Origin: Thermobifida alba
GTDB lineage: Bacteria; Actinomycetota; Actinomycetes; Streptosporangiales; Streptosporangiaceae
DNA: 64,000 nt
NCBI RefSeq assembly: GCF_023208015.1
Contig: NZ_CP051627.1
Span: forward strand, 3,888,422 to 3,952,421
Direction of reading: 5' to 3'
The notes beneath the pieces were generated by a model, which did no database searches, was not told the origin of the DNA, and saw only the letters and a list, made by a program, of their open reading frames with translations. A program made the position numbers and the translations under genes. This document shows, piece after piece, positions 8,648 through 17,754 of this stretch. Each line of letters begins with the position of its first letter. Positions within the stretch are counted from its first letter, which is position 1.

Positions 8648-9286
8648 GTGAGCGCGGACTTCTACAACGGACCGGCATCCCCGCGAGAAGAGCGGAGCGC
8701 GGACGAAGGCGGCCGTTTCGGTGACGAGGCAAGAGACGATCTGCGATTCTGGTCCGATCAGGGCCAGCCGGGTGGAGCGACGATGACGGAACTCGAACTG
8801 GACGACGACGGCTCGGGCGACTTCGCCGCCGTCGCCTACCGCGAAGAAGACTACTGGGATGTCGACCTGCTTCCGGTCGCGCTGACCCGCGACCTCAGGG
8901 GACTGCTGCACGCCCTGCACCAGCAGCCGAGTATCAGCGGGGCGATCGGCCTGGTCTCGGTGGCCGACGACTTCTTCGTCCTCGCCCGCGTCTACGGACG
9001 TGACAACGTCAGCCTCTTCCTCTCCGACGTGACAGCCTCCGCCGACTGGAAGATCGCCCGGGACGTCCTGGAATACCTGGACATCGACATCCCCGACGAG
9101 GAGGACGTGGACCAGGTGCTGCCTGCGGGAGACATGTCGATCCTCGCCGACCTGGGCCTGGACGAGATGGAGTTGGGGGCGCTGGCCGGCGACCTCGACC
9201 TGTACCCGGACGAGGTCCTGGCCAGCATCTCCGAGCGCCTCGGGTTCCAGGCGGCTTTCCAACGCGCGCTCGATGCGATGGGGTAG
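8648..9286 (+). CDS. tRNA adenosine deaminase-associated protein (first copy)
   Basis: 212-residue acidic protein of the family found next to tadA in actinobacteria (TIGR03941-type, recognised by pattern). Signature pieces: DFAAVAYREEDYWDVD, VSVADDFFVLARVYG, SLFLSDVTAS, SILADLGLDEMEL, and the C-terminal YPDEVLASISERLGF. GTG start at 8648 has AGGAG 3 bases before; a later ATG at 8783 would give the shorter version typical of the family. It heads a likely operon with a second paralog and tadA. The biochemical role is unknown. Confidence 0.78.
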   Translation: MSADFYNGPASPREERSADEGGRFGDEARDDLRFWSDQGQPGGATMTELELDDDGSGDFAAVAYREEDYWDVDLLPVALTRDLRGLLHALHQQPSISGAIGLVSVADDFFVLARVYGRDNVSLFLSDVTASADWKIARDVLEYLDIDIPDEEDVDQVLPAGDMSILADLGLDEMELGALAGDLDLYPDEVLASISERLGFQAAFQRALDAMG

Positions 9287-9350
9287 GACCCAGCGCGGTG
9301 CGGTGCCGCCCCGCACGTGTCCGAAGGAGCGCAGGAGAAGGAGTCCCGGG

Positions 9351-9842
9351 GTGCCGGTTTTCGCAGCGGTCTTCTCCCGTTCGGCCGACGGGTGGACGGG
9401 GACCGAGGTGGATGTGGCGGATCTCGACGAGATCGACGACGTCGCCGATCTGATGCGTGACGTGGCCGCCGCGGTGGAGGCCGACGAGACCGCCGTGGTG
9501 CTGGTGGCGGAGGCCGACGACGAGTGGTTCGGTATCGCCCGGATCGACGACACCGGCGATCCCCGGGCCTTCCTCTCCGACCTGCGGGTGGTGTACGGGC
9601 ACCCGGCGGCCCGCCTGTTCCTGGAGGACGGCCGGGGCCCGGGAGACGAGGAGGCCGAGGGGACCGGACAGCCCCCCTACCCCGAGCCCGCGGGAGACGC
9701 CGAGCTGCTCGCCGACCTCGGCACCCCGGGCTCGGAGCTGCTGGCCCTGACGCTGCGCGAGGGCGTGCTGCCCGCGGACGCGCTCACCACCGTCGCCGAC
9801 CGGGCCGGATTCGCTGAACTGCTGGACGAGCTGCGGACATGA
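9351..9842 (+). CDS. tRNA adenosine deaminase-associated protein (second copy)
   Basis: 163 residues, paralogous to the preceding gene: VFAAVFSRSADGW, WFGIARIDDTGDPRAFLSDL, ELLADLGTPGSELLAL, PADALTTVADRAGFAELL. GTG start at 9351 with GGAGAAGGAG upstream. Its stop overlaps the tadA ATG (ATGA at 9839-9842), so translation is probably coupled to the deaminase. It carries a Gly/Glu/Pro-rich insert (GRGPGDEEAEGTGQPPYP) in the middle. It may assist or regulate TadA; no catalytic motif is visible. Confidence 0.75.
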   Translation: MPVFAAVFSRSADGWTGTEVDVADLDEIDDVADLMRDVAAAVEADETAVVLVAEADDEWFGIARIDDTGDPRAFLSDLRVVYGHPAARLFLEDGRGPGDEEAEGTGQPPYPEPAGDAELLADLGTPGSELLALTLREGVLPADALTTVADRAGFAELLDELRT

Positions 9843-10324
9843 GCACGGGACGGAACGGAGTCGACGCCGCGCTGCGCCTGGCCCTGGAGGAGGCCCGGAA
9901 AACCACCTCCAGCGGCGATGTCCCGGTGGGAGCCGTCGTGCTCGACCCGGACGGCGCGCTCGTCGGCGCCGGACACAACGAACGCGAAGCCACCGGGGAC
10001 CCCACCGCGCACGCCGAGGTGCTGGCCCTGCGTGCGGCGGCCCGGCGGCTGGGCCGCTGGCGGCTGAGCGGCTGCACCCTGGCGGTCACCCTGGAGCCGT
10101 GCACGATGTGCGCGGGCGCGGCCGTGCTGGCACGCGTCGAACGGCTCGTCTACGGCGCGCGCGACGACCGGGCCGGAGCGGTGGGTTCGCTGTGGGACGT
10201 GGTCCGCGACCGCCGCCTCAACCACCGCCCCGAGGTCGTTCCCCCGGAACTGGCCGACCCGGCACTGTCCGAGGAGTGCAGCCGACTCCTCGTCGAGTTC
10301 TTCGCACACCGCCGTGTCCGGTAG
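9839..10324 (+). CDS. tadA: tRNA-specific adenosine deaminase
   Basis: Zinc deaminase converting A34 to inosine in the anticodon of tRNA-Arg(ACG). 161 residues with the cytidine/deoxycytidylate deaminase fold: HAEV near residue 57 (zinc His and catalytic Glu) and PCTMCAGA near 84 (two zinc Cys), plus the VPVGAVVLD and NHRPEV signatures. Translationally coupled to the upstream associated protein by an ATGA overlap. A tRNA-Ser gene begins 10 bases after its stop. Confidence 0.96.
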   Translation: MSTGRNGVDAALRLALEEARKTTSSGDVPVGAVVLDPDGALVGAGHNEREATGDPTAHAEVLALRAAARRLGRWRLSGCTLAVTLEPCTMCAGAAVLARVERLVYGARDDRAGAVGSLWDVVRDRRLNHRPEVVPPELADPALSEECSRLLVEFFAHRRVR

Positions 10325-10334
10325 AGTTGTCCGC

Positions 10335-10422
10335 GGTGGAGTCGCATAGCGGCCGAGTGCGCACGCCTCGAAAGCGTGTGAGGGGCGACCCTCCGTGGGT
10401 TCAAATCCCACCTCCACCGCCA
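10335..10422 (+). tRNA. tRNA-Ser (anticodon CGA)
   Basis: Class II tRNA. Acceptor stem GGTGGAG (10335-10341) pairs with CTCCACC (10412-10418), discriminator G, and CCA is encoded (10420-10422). The anticodon loop CTCGAAA between CACGC and GCGTG gives anticodon CGA. A long variable arm (GAGGGGCGACCCTC) and the T arm GTGGGTTCAAATCCCAC complete the fold. Confidence 0.96.
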
Positions 10423-10424
10423 CG

Positions 10425-10446
10425 GGCCGGTCCTTCGGGACCGGCC
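10425..10446 (+). terminator. Rho-independent terminator after tRNA-Ser(CGA)
   Basis: Nine-base stem GGCCGGTCC / GGACCGGCC closed by a TTCG tetraloop, followed by a pyrimidine-rich tract TTCTTCTGTTG. Confidence 0.9.
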
Positions 10447-10610
10447 TTCTTCTGTTGTCCCGACGGCAGGGGACCGTCCCGCACACCGCCCGGACCACGG
10501 ACCGGGACGGCCCCGGGCGGCTCCCCGGCGGACAGGGCGGGGAAACCCCGCTCCTGCCCGCCGGAAGGCCGCCCACGGAACGCGAGCCCTTCGCGTCGGG
10601 ACCGCGACCC

Positions 10611-13600
10611 TCACTCCGCCGGAGCGCTCCACGGCGCCTGCACCTGCTCGGGAGAGCGACCCCGGCGCGCCAGCAGCGCCCGGCCTGGCGGAAGCCTGCG
10701 CGAGGCCACCCCGTTGGCGAGACGCCCCTCCATGCGGTCGCCGGAGAACAGCATGGCCGGGATGGCCGTGTCGCTGAGCGTCTGCAGCAGCGGCTCGTAC
10801 ATCGCCCGCGCCGCACCGCCCGTACGGCGCGCCACGATCAGGTGCAGCCCCAGGTCCCGTCCCTGCGGCAGGAACTCCACGAGCGGCGCCAGCGGGCTGC
10901 CGGAACGGTTGCTGACCAGGTCCAGGTCGTCGACGACCACGAAGATCTCCAGCCCTTTCCACCAACTGCGTTCCCGCAGCTGCCGGGGGGTGACGTCCGG
11001 TCCCGGCAGCCGCTTCCTGATCGAGTTCGCCAGCTCGGTGGCGGCGGCCTGGGTGTGCTGCGGTCCGGTGCAGTAGGCCAGCAGGTGCTTCTCCCCCACC
11101 AGGCCCAGGTGGGCGTGGCGGTAGTCGACCAGCACGATCCCCACCTCCTCGGGGGGACGCGACGCGATCTGTCGCAGCAGGGCGCGCAGCAGCGTGCTCT
11201 TCCCGGTCTGCGGGTCGCCGTAGACCAGCAGGTGCGGTTCGTCGTCGAGCGACAGCGTCACCGGCGCCAGGTCGCGCTCCCCCATCCCCAGCACCAGGTC
11301 GGCGCCCCGGTGGCTGTGGAGCAGTTCGTCCAGGCCGACCCGGTCGGGCAGGGTCCGGACCGTCGGGACCCGCCGGCTCGGCCAGCGTTCGGCGATCCGC
11401 CGGACCAGGTCGCGCACCCCTTCGCCGCTGAGGTCGTCGGCGTCGGCCCGTCCGTCCAAGCGGGGCAGCGCGATCTGCGCCGTGTTCTCGTCGGACAGCA
11501 GCGCCCGCCCCGGCACGTCCCGGGGCAGCTCCTCGGCTTTCTTCCGTCCGATCTGGGAGTCGAACGGGTCACTGAGCCGGAACTCCAACCGCCCCCCGAA
11601 CAGCGCCTGGAGTTTGGCGCGGATCTGGGAACTCGCCGCTCCCGTCAGCACGGTGTGCACCCCCAGGGAGGGACCGCGCGAGGCGATGTCGACGACGGCG
11701 TCGTCGGCGTCCTCCAGGTTCTCGCGCACCGACGCCCAGCCGTCGATCAGCAGGAACACGTCGGCGAAGACGCTGCGGGGCACCGTGCCCTCGGCGCGTG
11801 CTCGGCGCAGCGCCGCCGGCGAGTCCAACCGGAACCGGCGGAAGAGCCGCTCGCGTTCGTCGAGCAGGCGGCGCACGTCCGCCAGGACCCGCCGCACCCG
11901 CTCCGGGTCGGAGCGTCCGGCGATCCCCGCCACGTGCGGCAGTTCCTCCAGCGCGGCTAGCGAGCCGCCGCCGAAGTCGATGCCGTAGACCGCGATCCGC
12001 CCGGGCGGGTACCGCCACGCCAGGCTCGCGATCATGGTGCGCAGCAGGGTGGACTTGCCGGACTGGGGGCCGCCCAGCACGATGATGTTGCCCTCCCCGC
12101 CGGTGAAGTCCAGGACGGTGGGCTCCTGGCGCTGTTCACGCGGGGTGTCGGTGAGACCGATCACGGCCATCGCCTCGGCCGGGTCGGGTTCGACCGGACC
12201 GTCGACGCCTTCGGCGCCGGCGTCGCGGGCCAGCAGCGCGTCCAGCGGCAGGGCGGGCGGCAGCGGCGGCAGCCACACCGGCCGCACCCGCTCCGCGCCC
12301 GCGGCCCGCAGCCGCTCCACCGCCACCTGGAGGGTGCTGCGCGTCTCCTCCCGGGGCTGTTTCCGTTCCCCGAGGCGCGACGCCACGGCGTCGACGAGCG
12401 AGTCCACCGCGTCGAGGGTGTGCAGGCCGTTGTAGGAGAGCAGCGGAACCACCGACTCGGCTTCGGGTTCGTCGTCGCCGGGCGGCTGGTAGGGCTGGGA
12501 GACCATGGCGGCCTTGAAGCGTTCGAACACGGAGGTGTCGACCTTCAGGTACCCCGATCCCGGGTCGGGCGGCAGGTGGTAGGCGTCGGCGACCCCGATG
12601 GCCTCGCGGCTCTCGGCCTCGGAGAAGGTGCGCAGCCCGATCCGGTAGGACAGGTGCGACTCCAGGCCCTTGATCTTGCCGGACTCCAGACGCTGGGTGG
12701 CCAGCAGCAGGTGCACCCCGATGGAGCGGCCGATACGCCCGATCGCGATGAACAGTTCCGCGAAGTCGGGGTGGGCGGTGAGCAGTTCGGAGAACTCGTC
12801 GATGATGACGAGCAGGTGCGGCAGCGGAGGCAGGTCGGTGCGCCCCGAGTCGCGCAACGCCTCGTAGGCGTGCACGTTCGGCAGGTTCCCGTGCTCCTTG
12901 AGGACCTGTTGGCGGCGGGTCAGCTCCCCGAACATCGCCTCCCGGAAACGCAGCACCAGCGTGTCGTCGTCGGCCAGGTTGGTGATCAGCCCGGCGCTGT
13001 GCGGCAGCGGATCGGTGTCGGCGAAGGTCGCACCGCCCTTGAAGTCCACCAGCAGCAGGGCGAGCTGCTCGGGCGGGTGGTTGATCACCAGGGACGCCAC
13101 CAGGGTGCGCAGCATCTCCGACTTGCCCGAACCGGTCGCGCCGACGACGAGTCCGTGCGGTCCCATGCCGCCGAACGCCGACTCCTTCAGGTCCAGCAGC
13201 ACGGGCGTGCCGTTGGGGCCCACGCCGATGGGAACGCGCAGGAAGTCGCTCTGGCTGCGCCGCCGCCACGTCTTCGCGGGGTCGAGGCGGGCGACGTCGG
13301 GCACGCCCAGGATCTCGGCGAGGCCGACCGTGGAGTGCAGCGCGTCGGCGGCGTCGTCGGCGGACAGCCGAAGCGGCGCCAGGGCACGGGCGAGCGTGGT
13401 CAGCCGGGCGACACCGGACCGGTCGGCGGTGCCCGACAGCGGCACGTGCCCGGTCTCCGGGGCGGGGCCGGCGTCCTCGCGGAGGGAGCCGTCGGCGTCG
13501 ACGAGCAGCCGGAGATCGACCGCCTCGGGCTCCTCGCGCCGGTCCCCGACCAGGACGACGAGGTGGATGCCCAGATCGGCCAGGGAGGTCACGGGCGGTT

Positions 13601-14615
13601 CGGCCGCCAGCCCGGACAGCGTCGACTGGTATTCGCCGTCGACGACGATGACGAGGCGGTCGGTGCCGGGGCCGGGAGGGCGGCCGTGGCGCCGCTGCCA
13701 CTCGACGGTGCGCCGTTCGATCTCGGACTCCAGCAGCTCGGCGAACTCCACGGTGTTGTGCGCGACCAGCCGGGCGGGCAGCGGGCCGTCGGTGAGGTCC
13801 TCGGCGGCGTTGTGCGGCAGCCACTTGACCCAGTCCCACTCGGCGAGCAGCCGGGGGTGCCGGACCACCCCCAGGCGCACGTCCTCGGGCGCGGAGAAGG
13901 TGACGAGCTGGGCGACGAGGGAACGGGCGAGGGAGCGTCCGACCGCGCGGTCCCCGACGATCGACACCACGCCCAGGTCCCGCAGGGGCAGGACCAGCGG
14001 TTCCTCGGGAACCTCGGCGTAGAGCCCCACGAGCTGCTCGGCGATGCCCCGGCAGACAGGGTCGTAGACGAGCAGCGGGTTGGAGTCGTCCACGCGCAGG
14101 CTCAACGGCCGTGCCAGGGGGCGCACGCCCTCGCCGACACGCAGGTGCAGGAAGTCCGGGTCGGCGGCGCGCCGCTCCCACCGGCGGGCGGGCAGCCGGA
14201 CCAGGTCGGTGAGGTGGGCGGGCGCGGGGTGGCGGAACGCGCCGGCGCGGCGCTGCGTGGCGGCCACGTCCCGGATGGTCTCGCGGAGCTGGTCGAGGTA
14301 GTCGAGGTAGCGTTCGCGCTGCTCCCGGATGCGGCGGCGGGGACCGTTCTGCTGGGTGACGAACATGACGACCCCCACCGCGACGCTGGCCAGCATGATC
14401 ATCAGTCCGGCGGCGGCGTACAGGGGCCGGTTGCCCATGGTGATCGTCATGAGCAGCGATCCCGAACCGGTGATGATCGGCATGATGATCATCGCCGTGG
14501 AACTGGTCGCCGGGGGATTCTCCGGCAGTTGCGGTGGAGAGGCGATGACCAGGGGGCCGTTGCCGGGATCGGGAACCGGGTGCCGCGCGGGACGCTGCAC
14601 CGGCGTCGTCGTCAC
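10611..14615 (-). CDS. eccC: Type VII secretion ATPase, fused EccCa-EccCb
   Basis: FtsK/SpoIIIE-type motor that recognises WXG100 substrates and drives type VII export across the inner membrane. The 1334-residue chain carries both halves that are separate genes in some ESX loci. Two membrane segments lie at about 38-58 and 66-87. Three ATPase domains follow: Walker A GATGSGKSE near 495 with a DEF Walker B (LLVIIDEFSELL), GGPQSGKST near 850 with LLIDGW, and GDPQTGKST near 1132 with VVVDDLD. The GTG at 14615 has AAAGGG upstream. eccD is divergent, 148 bases away. No EccB, EccE or mycosin gene is in the window. Confidence 0.94.
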   Translation of the reverse strand: MTTTPVQRPARHPVPDPGNGPLVIASPPQLPENPPATSSTAMIIMPIITGSGSLLMTITMGNRPLYAAAGLMIMLASVAVGVVMFVTQQNGPRRRIREQRERYLDYLDQLRETIRDVAATQRRAGAFRHPAPAHLTDLVRLPARRWERRAADPDFLHLRVGEGVRPLARPLSLRVDDSNPLLVYDPVCRGIAEQLVGLYAEVPEEPLVLPLRDLGVVSIVGDRAVGRSLARSLVAQLVTFSAPEDVRLGVVRHPRLLAEWDWVKWLPHNAAEDLTDGPLPARLVAHNTVEFAELLESEIERRTVEWQRRHGRPPGPGTDRLVIVVDGEYQSTLSGLAAEPPVTSLADLGIHLVVLVGDRREEPEAVDLRLLVDADGSLREDAGPAPETGHVPLSGTADRSGVARLTTLARALAPLRLSADDAADALHSTVGLAEILGVPDVARLDPAKTWRRRSQSDFLRVPIGVGPNGTPVLLDLKESAFGGMGPHGLVVGATGSGKSEMLRTLVASLVINHPPEQLALLLVDFKGGATFADTDPLPHSAGLITNLADDDTLVLRFREAMFGELTRRQQVLKEHGNLPNVHAYEALRDSGRTDLPPLPHLLVIIDEFSELLTAHPDFAELFIAIGRIGRSIGVHLLLATQRLESGKIKGLESHLSYRIGLRTFSEAESREAIGVADAYHLPPDPGSGYLKVDTSVFERFKAAMVSQPYQPPGDDEPEAESVVPLLSYNGLHTLDAVDSLVDAVASRLGERKQPREETRSTLQVAVERLRAAGAERVRPVWLPPLPPALPLDALLARDAGAEGVDGPVEPDPAEAMAVIGLTDTPREQRQEPTVLDFTGGEGNIIVLGGPQSGKSTLLRTMIASLAWRYPPGRIAVYGIDFGGGSLAALEELPHVAGIAGRSDPERVRRVLADVRRLLDERERLFRRFRLDSPAALRRARAEGTVPRSVFADVFLLIDGWASVRENLEDADDAVVDIASRGPSLGVHTVLTGAASSQIRAKLQALFGGRLEFRLSDPFDSQIGRKKAEELPRDVPGRALLSDENTAQIALPRLDGRADADDLSGEGVRDLVRRIAERWPSRRVPTVRTLPDRVGLDELLHSHRGADLVLGMGERDLAPVTLSLDDEPHLLVYGDPQTGKSTLLRALLRQIASRPPEEVGIVLVDYRHAHLGLVGEKHLLAYCTGPQHTQAAATELANSIRKRLPGPDVTPRQLRERSWWKGLEIFVVVDDLDLVSNRSGSPLAPLVEFLPQGRDLGLHLIVARRTGGAARAMYEPLLQTLSDTAIPAMLFSGDRMEGRLANGVASRRLPPGRALLARRGRSPEQVQAPWSAPAE

Positions 14616-14763
14616 AGAGAAGCCCTTTCGGTATTGGGGGAATCAGGGGCGCACTGTTGCTACGGTGATGATTCCGTGCGGTACGCACAAAGCATAATTC
14701 TGCGTGCTATCACCGATGGACACGGACTAATCGGTCGCCGTCTCGACGATGGGTGGATAATTC

Positions 14764-16101
14764 GTGAGCGGATACTGCCGGGTGACGGTCACGGGCCCCG
14801 GCCGGTGGGCCGACCTGGCCCTGCCCAGCGGGGTTCCGGTGGCGTCCCTGTTGCCGCAGGTGCTCCGCGTGTGTTCTCCCGAGACGGAGGGGACAGAACC
14901 CGCCGGATGGGCGCTGACCACGGTCGATGGCGAGGTCGTGGCGCCGGAGGGGACCCTTGCCGCGGCGGGGGTGCTGGACGGCGACGTGCTGCTGCTCCGC
15001 CGCGATGTGCGCCGGATCCAGCCCGCGCACATCGACGACGTGCGCGGAGCGGTCGAGGACCGGGTGGACGAGACCGCGCGGATCTGGCGTTCTCGGACGA
15101 CATTCACATTCGGATTGTTTTTGGCCACAATCGGCCCCCTTCTGGTCTTGACAGCGATGCTTTTCTTCCACCCGTCGAGATTGCATTTGCTGGTCGCTCC
15201 GGTGGGAATGGTTTTCTCACTTGTCGGAATGTGGGTGGCGTGCCGCCGCTCGATGTGGGTGTCCGCGCACTTCCTGCTGGTGGCGGCGGCGATCTGGGGG
15301 GCGTTGAGCACGGCGCTGCCGGTGCCGGTGGTCGCCGAGGACCCCGCGCCGGCCGTGGTGGCGGCGTTCGCCTGCGTGGGCCTGTCGGCCGTGGCCGTGT
15401 GGGGGTGGCGGATCCACCCGCTGGCGTTGCCGTACCTGTCGGGGCTGGCGTTGATCACGGTCGCGGTCGGTGTGGCGTGCACGGTGAGCCTGTTCGTCGA
15501 CGTCGCCCAGGCGGTTCGGGTCCTGGCTCTGCTGCTGGCGGTGTGTGTGGGCGTGCTGCCGCGGATCGCGCTGGCCCTGGGCGGGTTGTCGAACCTGGAC
15601 TACGAGGTCCGCCATTCGGGGGCGACCCGGACCGAACAGTTCGAGGAGAGCCTGCGAGACAGCGACCTGCTGCTGCTCGGCGCGGTGGTGGGTGCGGCGG
15701 TCGCGGCCACCGCCACCGTCCCGCTGCTGGTGTCCACCGGAGGGCTGCCCGACCTGGTGTTGGCCGCGCTGGTCGGCCTGCTGCTGATCATGCGTTCGCG
15801 GTTCTTCGACCGGGTCGCCCACGTGCTGCCGCTGCGCCTGGGCGGAGTGGCGGGGCTGGCGGTGGTCGGTGTCGTGGCGGTGCTGGACCGCCTGCCGGTG
15901 CTGCTGCCGTGGGTGCCGGGCATCGCCCTGGTGGTCGGGGTGTCGGTCGCCGCGATCAGCTGGGTCGACCTGGCGGACGTGCCCCGCGCCAGCCTGCGCC
16001 GTCTCCTCAACGGCGTGGAGGTCGCGGTGGTGATGGCCCTGTGCGTGACCCTGGCCTGGTCGATGGGCCTGTTCGGCCTGGTCGCGACGCTGGCGGAGTG
16101 A
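14764..16101 (+). CDS. eccD: Type VII secretion integral membrane protein EccD
   Basis: 445 residues: an N-terminal ubiquitin-like (YukD) domain (CRVTVTGPGRWADLALPSGV to about residue 80, with DGDVLLLR), then about eleven transmembrane segments from residue 115 to the C-terminus. This layout matches EccD, which forms the channel vestibule of the ESX membrane complex. GTG start at 14764 with only a weak ribosome site. Divergent from eccC across 14616-14763, which should hold both promoters. A 23-codon frame overlaps its stop (GTGA at 16098). Confidence 0.92.
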   Translation: MSGYCRVTVTGPGRWADLALPSGVPVASLLPQVLRVCSPETEGTEPAGWALTTVDGEVVAPEGTLAAAGVLDGDVLLLRRDVRRIQPAHIDDVRGAVEDRVDETARIWRSRTTFTFGLFLATIGPLLVLTAMLFFHPSRLHLLVAPVGMVFSLVGMWVACRRSMWVSAHFLLVAAAIWGALSTALPVPVVAEDPAPAVVAAFACVGLSAVAVWGWRIHPLALPYLSGLALITVAVGVACTVSLFVDVAQAVRVLALLLAVCVGVLPRIALALGGLSNLDYEVRHSGATRTEQFEESLRDSDLLLLGAVVGAAVAATATVPLLVSTGGLPDLVLAALVGLLLIMRSRFFDRVAHVLPLRLGGVAGLAVVGVVAVLDRLPVLLPWVPGIALVVGVSVAAISWVDLADVPRASLRRLLNGVEVAVVMALCVTLAWSMGLFGLVATLAE

Positions 16102-16181
16102 GTGTGGCGGCGGCCGTGGTCCTGTGGGCGGTGTTCGGTTCGGGTGCGGTGCCGGTTCCCCGCCGCTGAGAGGAGACGTGG

Positions 16182-17686
16182 GTGATGCCTGGCGGTCGCC
16201 GTTCGCGATGGGTGCCGCCGCTGGTAGGTACGACGGTCGTGGCGGTCGCGGCTCTGGGAGCGGTGGTGTGGCTGGGGAGGAGCACCGAGCACACCACTGC
16301 TGCGCCGCTTGAGGAGGAGCTGGTCGTGCCGGGGTCGGTGAGCGGGGTGGGGTGGACCTGGCAGTCTCCGGAGGGTGCTCGGCTCTACCGGGTCTATCGG
16401 GGAGTGGCCGGGATGGTGGCGGCCTTGGACGACGGGGTGGTTGCCGTGCACGGGGGGACGGGTGAGGAGTTGTGGCGGTTCCGGCGTCCCGGTGGTGTGG
16501 TGGCTTCGGGGGTGACGCCGGACGGGGAGGCCGTGGTGGTGGCCTTCCGTGAGGAGCGTCTCTGGGGGCCGGGGGCAGGATGCTGGTGCTGGACGCGGCC
16601 ACCGGCGAGATCCGCCACGACCACGAGTTCCCCCTGACAGGGGAGGAGAGAGACAGCTATGTGGATGAGACAGCCGCGTTGCCGGAGGTGCGGTTGTTGA
16701 CCTCTGCGGTGCGGGTGCAGCCTGACAGCACGGACCTGGTGGGCTATGCCCTGGAGAGCAACGAGGAGGTGTGGCGGTTCTCCGTTCCGTCGGGGTGTAC
16801 TCATGGTCCGGCCACGAGCACGGGTGACGGGTGGGGGGCGTTGTTCCATCCCGATCTGGTGGTGGTTCCGCTGGTGTGCGTGCCCGGCGTGGACGATGTC
16901 GGCGAGATCGGGCCCGGCACGGACCCGGACACCTCGTCTCTGGTGGTGGCTTTGGACGCCGGGACGGGGCGGGAAGTCTGGCGGTACGAGAACACCGAGG
17001 ACGCCGGGGACACCTCCCCGGACCTGCGGGCCTCGGTGGACGGAACCGTCCTCACCATCGCCGAGCAGAACCTGAACGGTACGGACTATCCGCTGCCCGG
17101 GGACGGCAGGATCCTCGACCTCGCCACGGGCGAGGTCCTGGTCGCGTCCGTGGACGAGGTCGCGGACGGAAGGGACGTCTTCCAGGTCGACGGCACGGCG
17201 CGGACGCTGACCTACGCCAGCGTCTCGGGGGAGGGGGAGGATGCCACGGTCGAGTACGGCCGGCTCTCCTTCGACGGCGAGGTGCTGGCCTCGGCCGTGC
17301 TGCCCGAGGGGGTCGCCAGAAGGGGCCGGGGCTACTACGGACAGATCAGGAACAACTTCGACCACCGGACCACGGCGGCGGTCCTGGAGGACGGGATCGT
17401 CCTCCTCACCTGCGACCGGGAATGCGGCACCGGTGGCGGTTCCGAGGCCGAACGGATCGACGCCGTGCTGCTTCCCGGGGACGGGAGCGGACCTGAGGAG
17501 AGCATCCCGCTCAACGGTCTTCTCGACCCGCAGATGTCCATCCGCACCGATGCCCAGATTCCCGTGCCCGGGGCGGTCGTCGTCCACCAGACCGACTACG
17601 GCCTGGAGATGCTTCCGGCAGGGGTCGGTGAAATGTCCCCGTACGTCTTCCCCGAAACCTCGGAGGCCGTCGTCGGGCTTGTCTGA
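16182..17686 (+). pseudogene. PQQ-like beta-propeller membrane-anchored protein, frameshifted
   Basis: Two overlapping frames encode one protein. The first (16182 to about 16570) gives an N-terminal membrane segment (VGTTVVAVAALGAVVWLG) and the first blades (GEELWRFRRPGGVVASGVTPDG, cut at GWV-like repeats, then AVVVAFREERLWGPG). The second (from about 16570 to 17686) continues with MLVLDAATGEIRHD and further blades (VVALDAGTGREVWRYE). The switch lies in the G-rich run at 16564-16575 and needs one added base. Repaired length is about 501 residues. The intact paralog at 17755 aligns across the junction (LSYFTAERGFQTRRFVLDARSG). GTG 16182 or ATG 16185 follows AGGAG. An extracytoplasmic sensor or scaffold role in the type VII locus is only inferred from position. 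Confidence 0.75.
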
Positions 17687-17754
17687 TCATTCCTCGCGCC
17701 TTCCTCGTTTCGGTGCTCGGCCGCGGGTCTGGCGGAACAGACAGGAGAAAAGCG

